From the NCBI GenBank assembly GCA_014529385.2, contig CM043948.1, positions 81,947,760 through 82,011,759 on the forward strand: a DNA stretch of 64,000 nucleotides, given 5' to 3'. Positions 63,363 through 64,000 of the stretch are shown here, piece after piece. The notes below the pieces were generated by a model, which had not been told where the DNA came from, made no database searches, and was given only the letters and a program-made list of their open reading frames with translations. The position numbers and the translations under genes are program-made. Origin of the DNA: Adiantum capillus-veneris. Its lineage: Eukaryota > Streptophyta > Polypodiopsida > Polypodiales > Pteridaceae. Each line of letters opens with the position of its first letter. Positions within the stretch are counted from its first letter, which is position 1.

Positions 63363-64000
63363 AGCGACATCATTCCACAATGGGCGCTTGAGAGCCTGAG
63401 GCTGCCGCAAGCATGTCTGCACATTAGTCCTATCAATCTTCCATAGTAGAGTGACAAGCTCTACTTGGTGTTTGGGAGACGTCGTCTCCACAAACTTGAT
63501 CTAAGCATGCATACTACTTAATTTTTGTGTACAATAAGGAAAAAGAAAGTTTTATAAGACAAAAACTTTGTTCATTTTTAACATTTTGTACATTTGCTTA
63601 CTCTTGGAAAGCATTGTAAGCATTGACAAGGTTTAGGTTATCATTTAATTGTATGCCTTGCATCCATCTAGCATCTTCAAAAGGATAATTCTTAAACTTA
63701 ATAAGATATCGTCGGATAGTCTTACCGCCTCTTAATACCTTGTCTTCATGTCGGAGAATGGACTCGGGCTGCAGCACCTCCTCGTGGTCCTCGATCTCCG
63801 GTGGGTCTTCAATAGTTGGTTCTTGAGGTGGCTCTCCTTTGTAAGGCTTTAATAGGCTCACATGGAAAGCATTGTGTATGAGCCAATGATTGGGCAACTT
63901 GAGTTGATAGGCCATCTCATTGATTGGCCTAAGAATCTGGAAGGGACCATAGTACCTTTTTGCTAGTTTAGCATAGTACTTTTGGTGGCCCGTAGGATTC
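63363..64000 (-). pseudogene. F3 3'-UTR and pol C-terminus, running off the window
   Basis: UTR 63363-63597, then on the minus strand the pol end, from the window edge through MAYQLKLPNHWLIHNAFHVS and the chromodomain-like LIKFKNYPFEDARWM to the stop at 63598. The frame is open as far as it can be seen. Since gag lies on the other side of the LTR, this again places one LTR between the 3' end of one F3 unit and the 5' end of another. Confidence 0.9.

Overview
The window looks like plant nuclear DNA made almost entirely of transposable elements and microsatellites. The LTR elements use plant-type initiator-Met primer sites (TGGTATCAGAGC, seen seven times exactly or nearly), the Ty3 elements have chromodomain-like C-termini, the Ty1/copia elements are typical, and there are long (CT)n, (CA)n and (AT)n arrays. 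I found no host gene, rRNA, tRNA or CRISPR array. A large-genome land plant is likely. EN-less Penelope-like reverse transcriptases and heavy CT/CA content would suit a non-seed plant such as a fern or lycophyte, but that is only a guess.

Local names used here. F1 = Ty3-type LTR family with a GGGGCGCC...GGGGCCA core. F2 = Ty3 family with LTRs ending TTTTTGTGACA. F3 = Ty3 family with 1.59-kb CCAAT-rich LTRs. Copia-A, Copia-B1 and Copia-B2 are Ty1 elements. PLE-1 and PLE-2 are Penelope-like elements.

1-9.7 kb: F2-like pol remnant (1-665), F1 LTR (1035-1718), a complete non-autonomous F1 element (1948-4802) and a truncated F2 element on the minus strand (5206-8604) that interrupts another F1 LTR.

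9.7-23 kb: a complete F2 element (9694-21042, target duplication AATAT) lies inside the gag of a minus-strand F1 element whose 5' LTR is 21642-23048. This F2 element itself carries a solo LTR in gag (11481-13464, duplication AAGAT) and an F1-like insertion before its chromodomain.

23-30.4 kb: LINE endonuclease remnant, tRNA-like SINE candidates, a poly-C tract, a dense cluster of same-orientation (CT)n(CA)n arrays, and a 222-bp tandem duplication.

30.4-41.6 kb: F1 LTR, then PLE-2, whose two halves are inverted relative to each other. PLE-2 is interrupted by an 860-bp microsatellite-bearing insertion and by complete Copia-B1 (34350-39037, duplication TGAAT).

41.6-64 kb: PLE-1 (minus strand) is split by complete Copia-A (41600-56224, duplication AGCAA). 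Copia-A contains a nearly intact F3 element (43754-52657) followed by part of a second F3 copy. PLE-1 is further split by Copia-B2 (from 57478), which is fused to another F3 copy running off the right edge. The most notable features are the two F3/copia chimeric junctions with local repeats, the head-to-tail F3 arrangement, and the 5'-inverted PLE.
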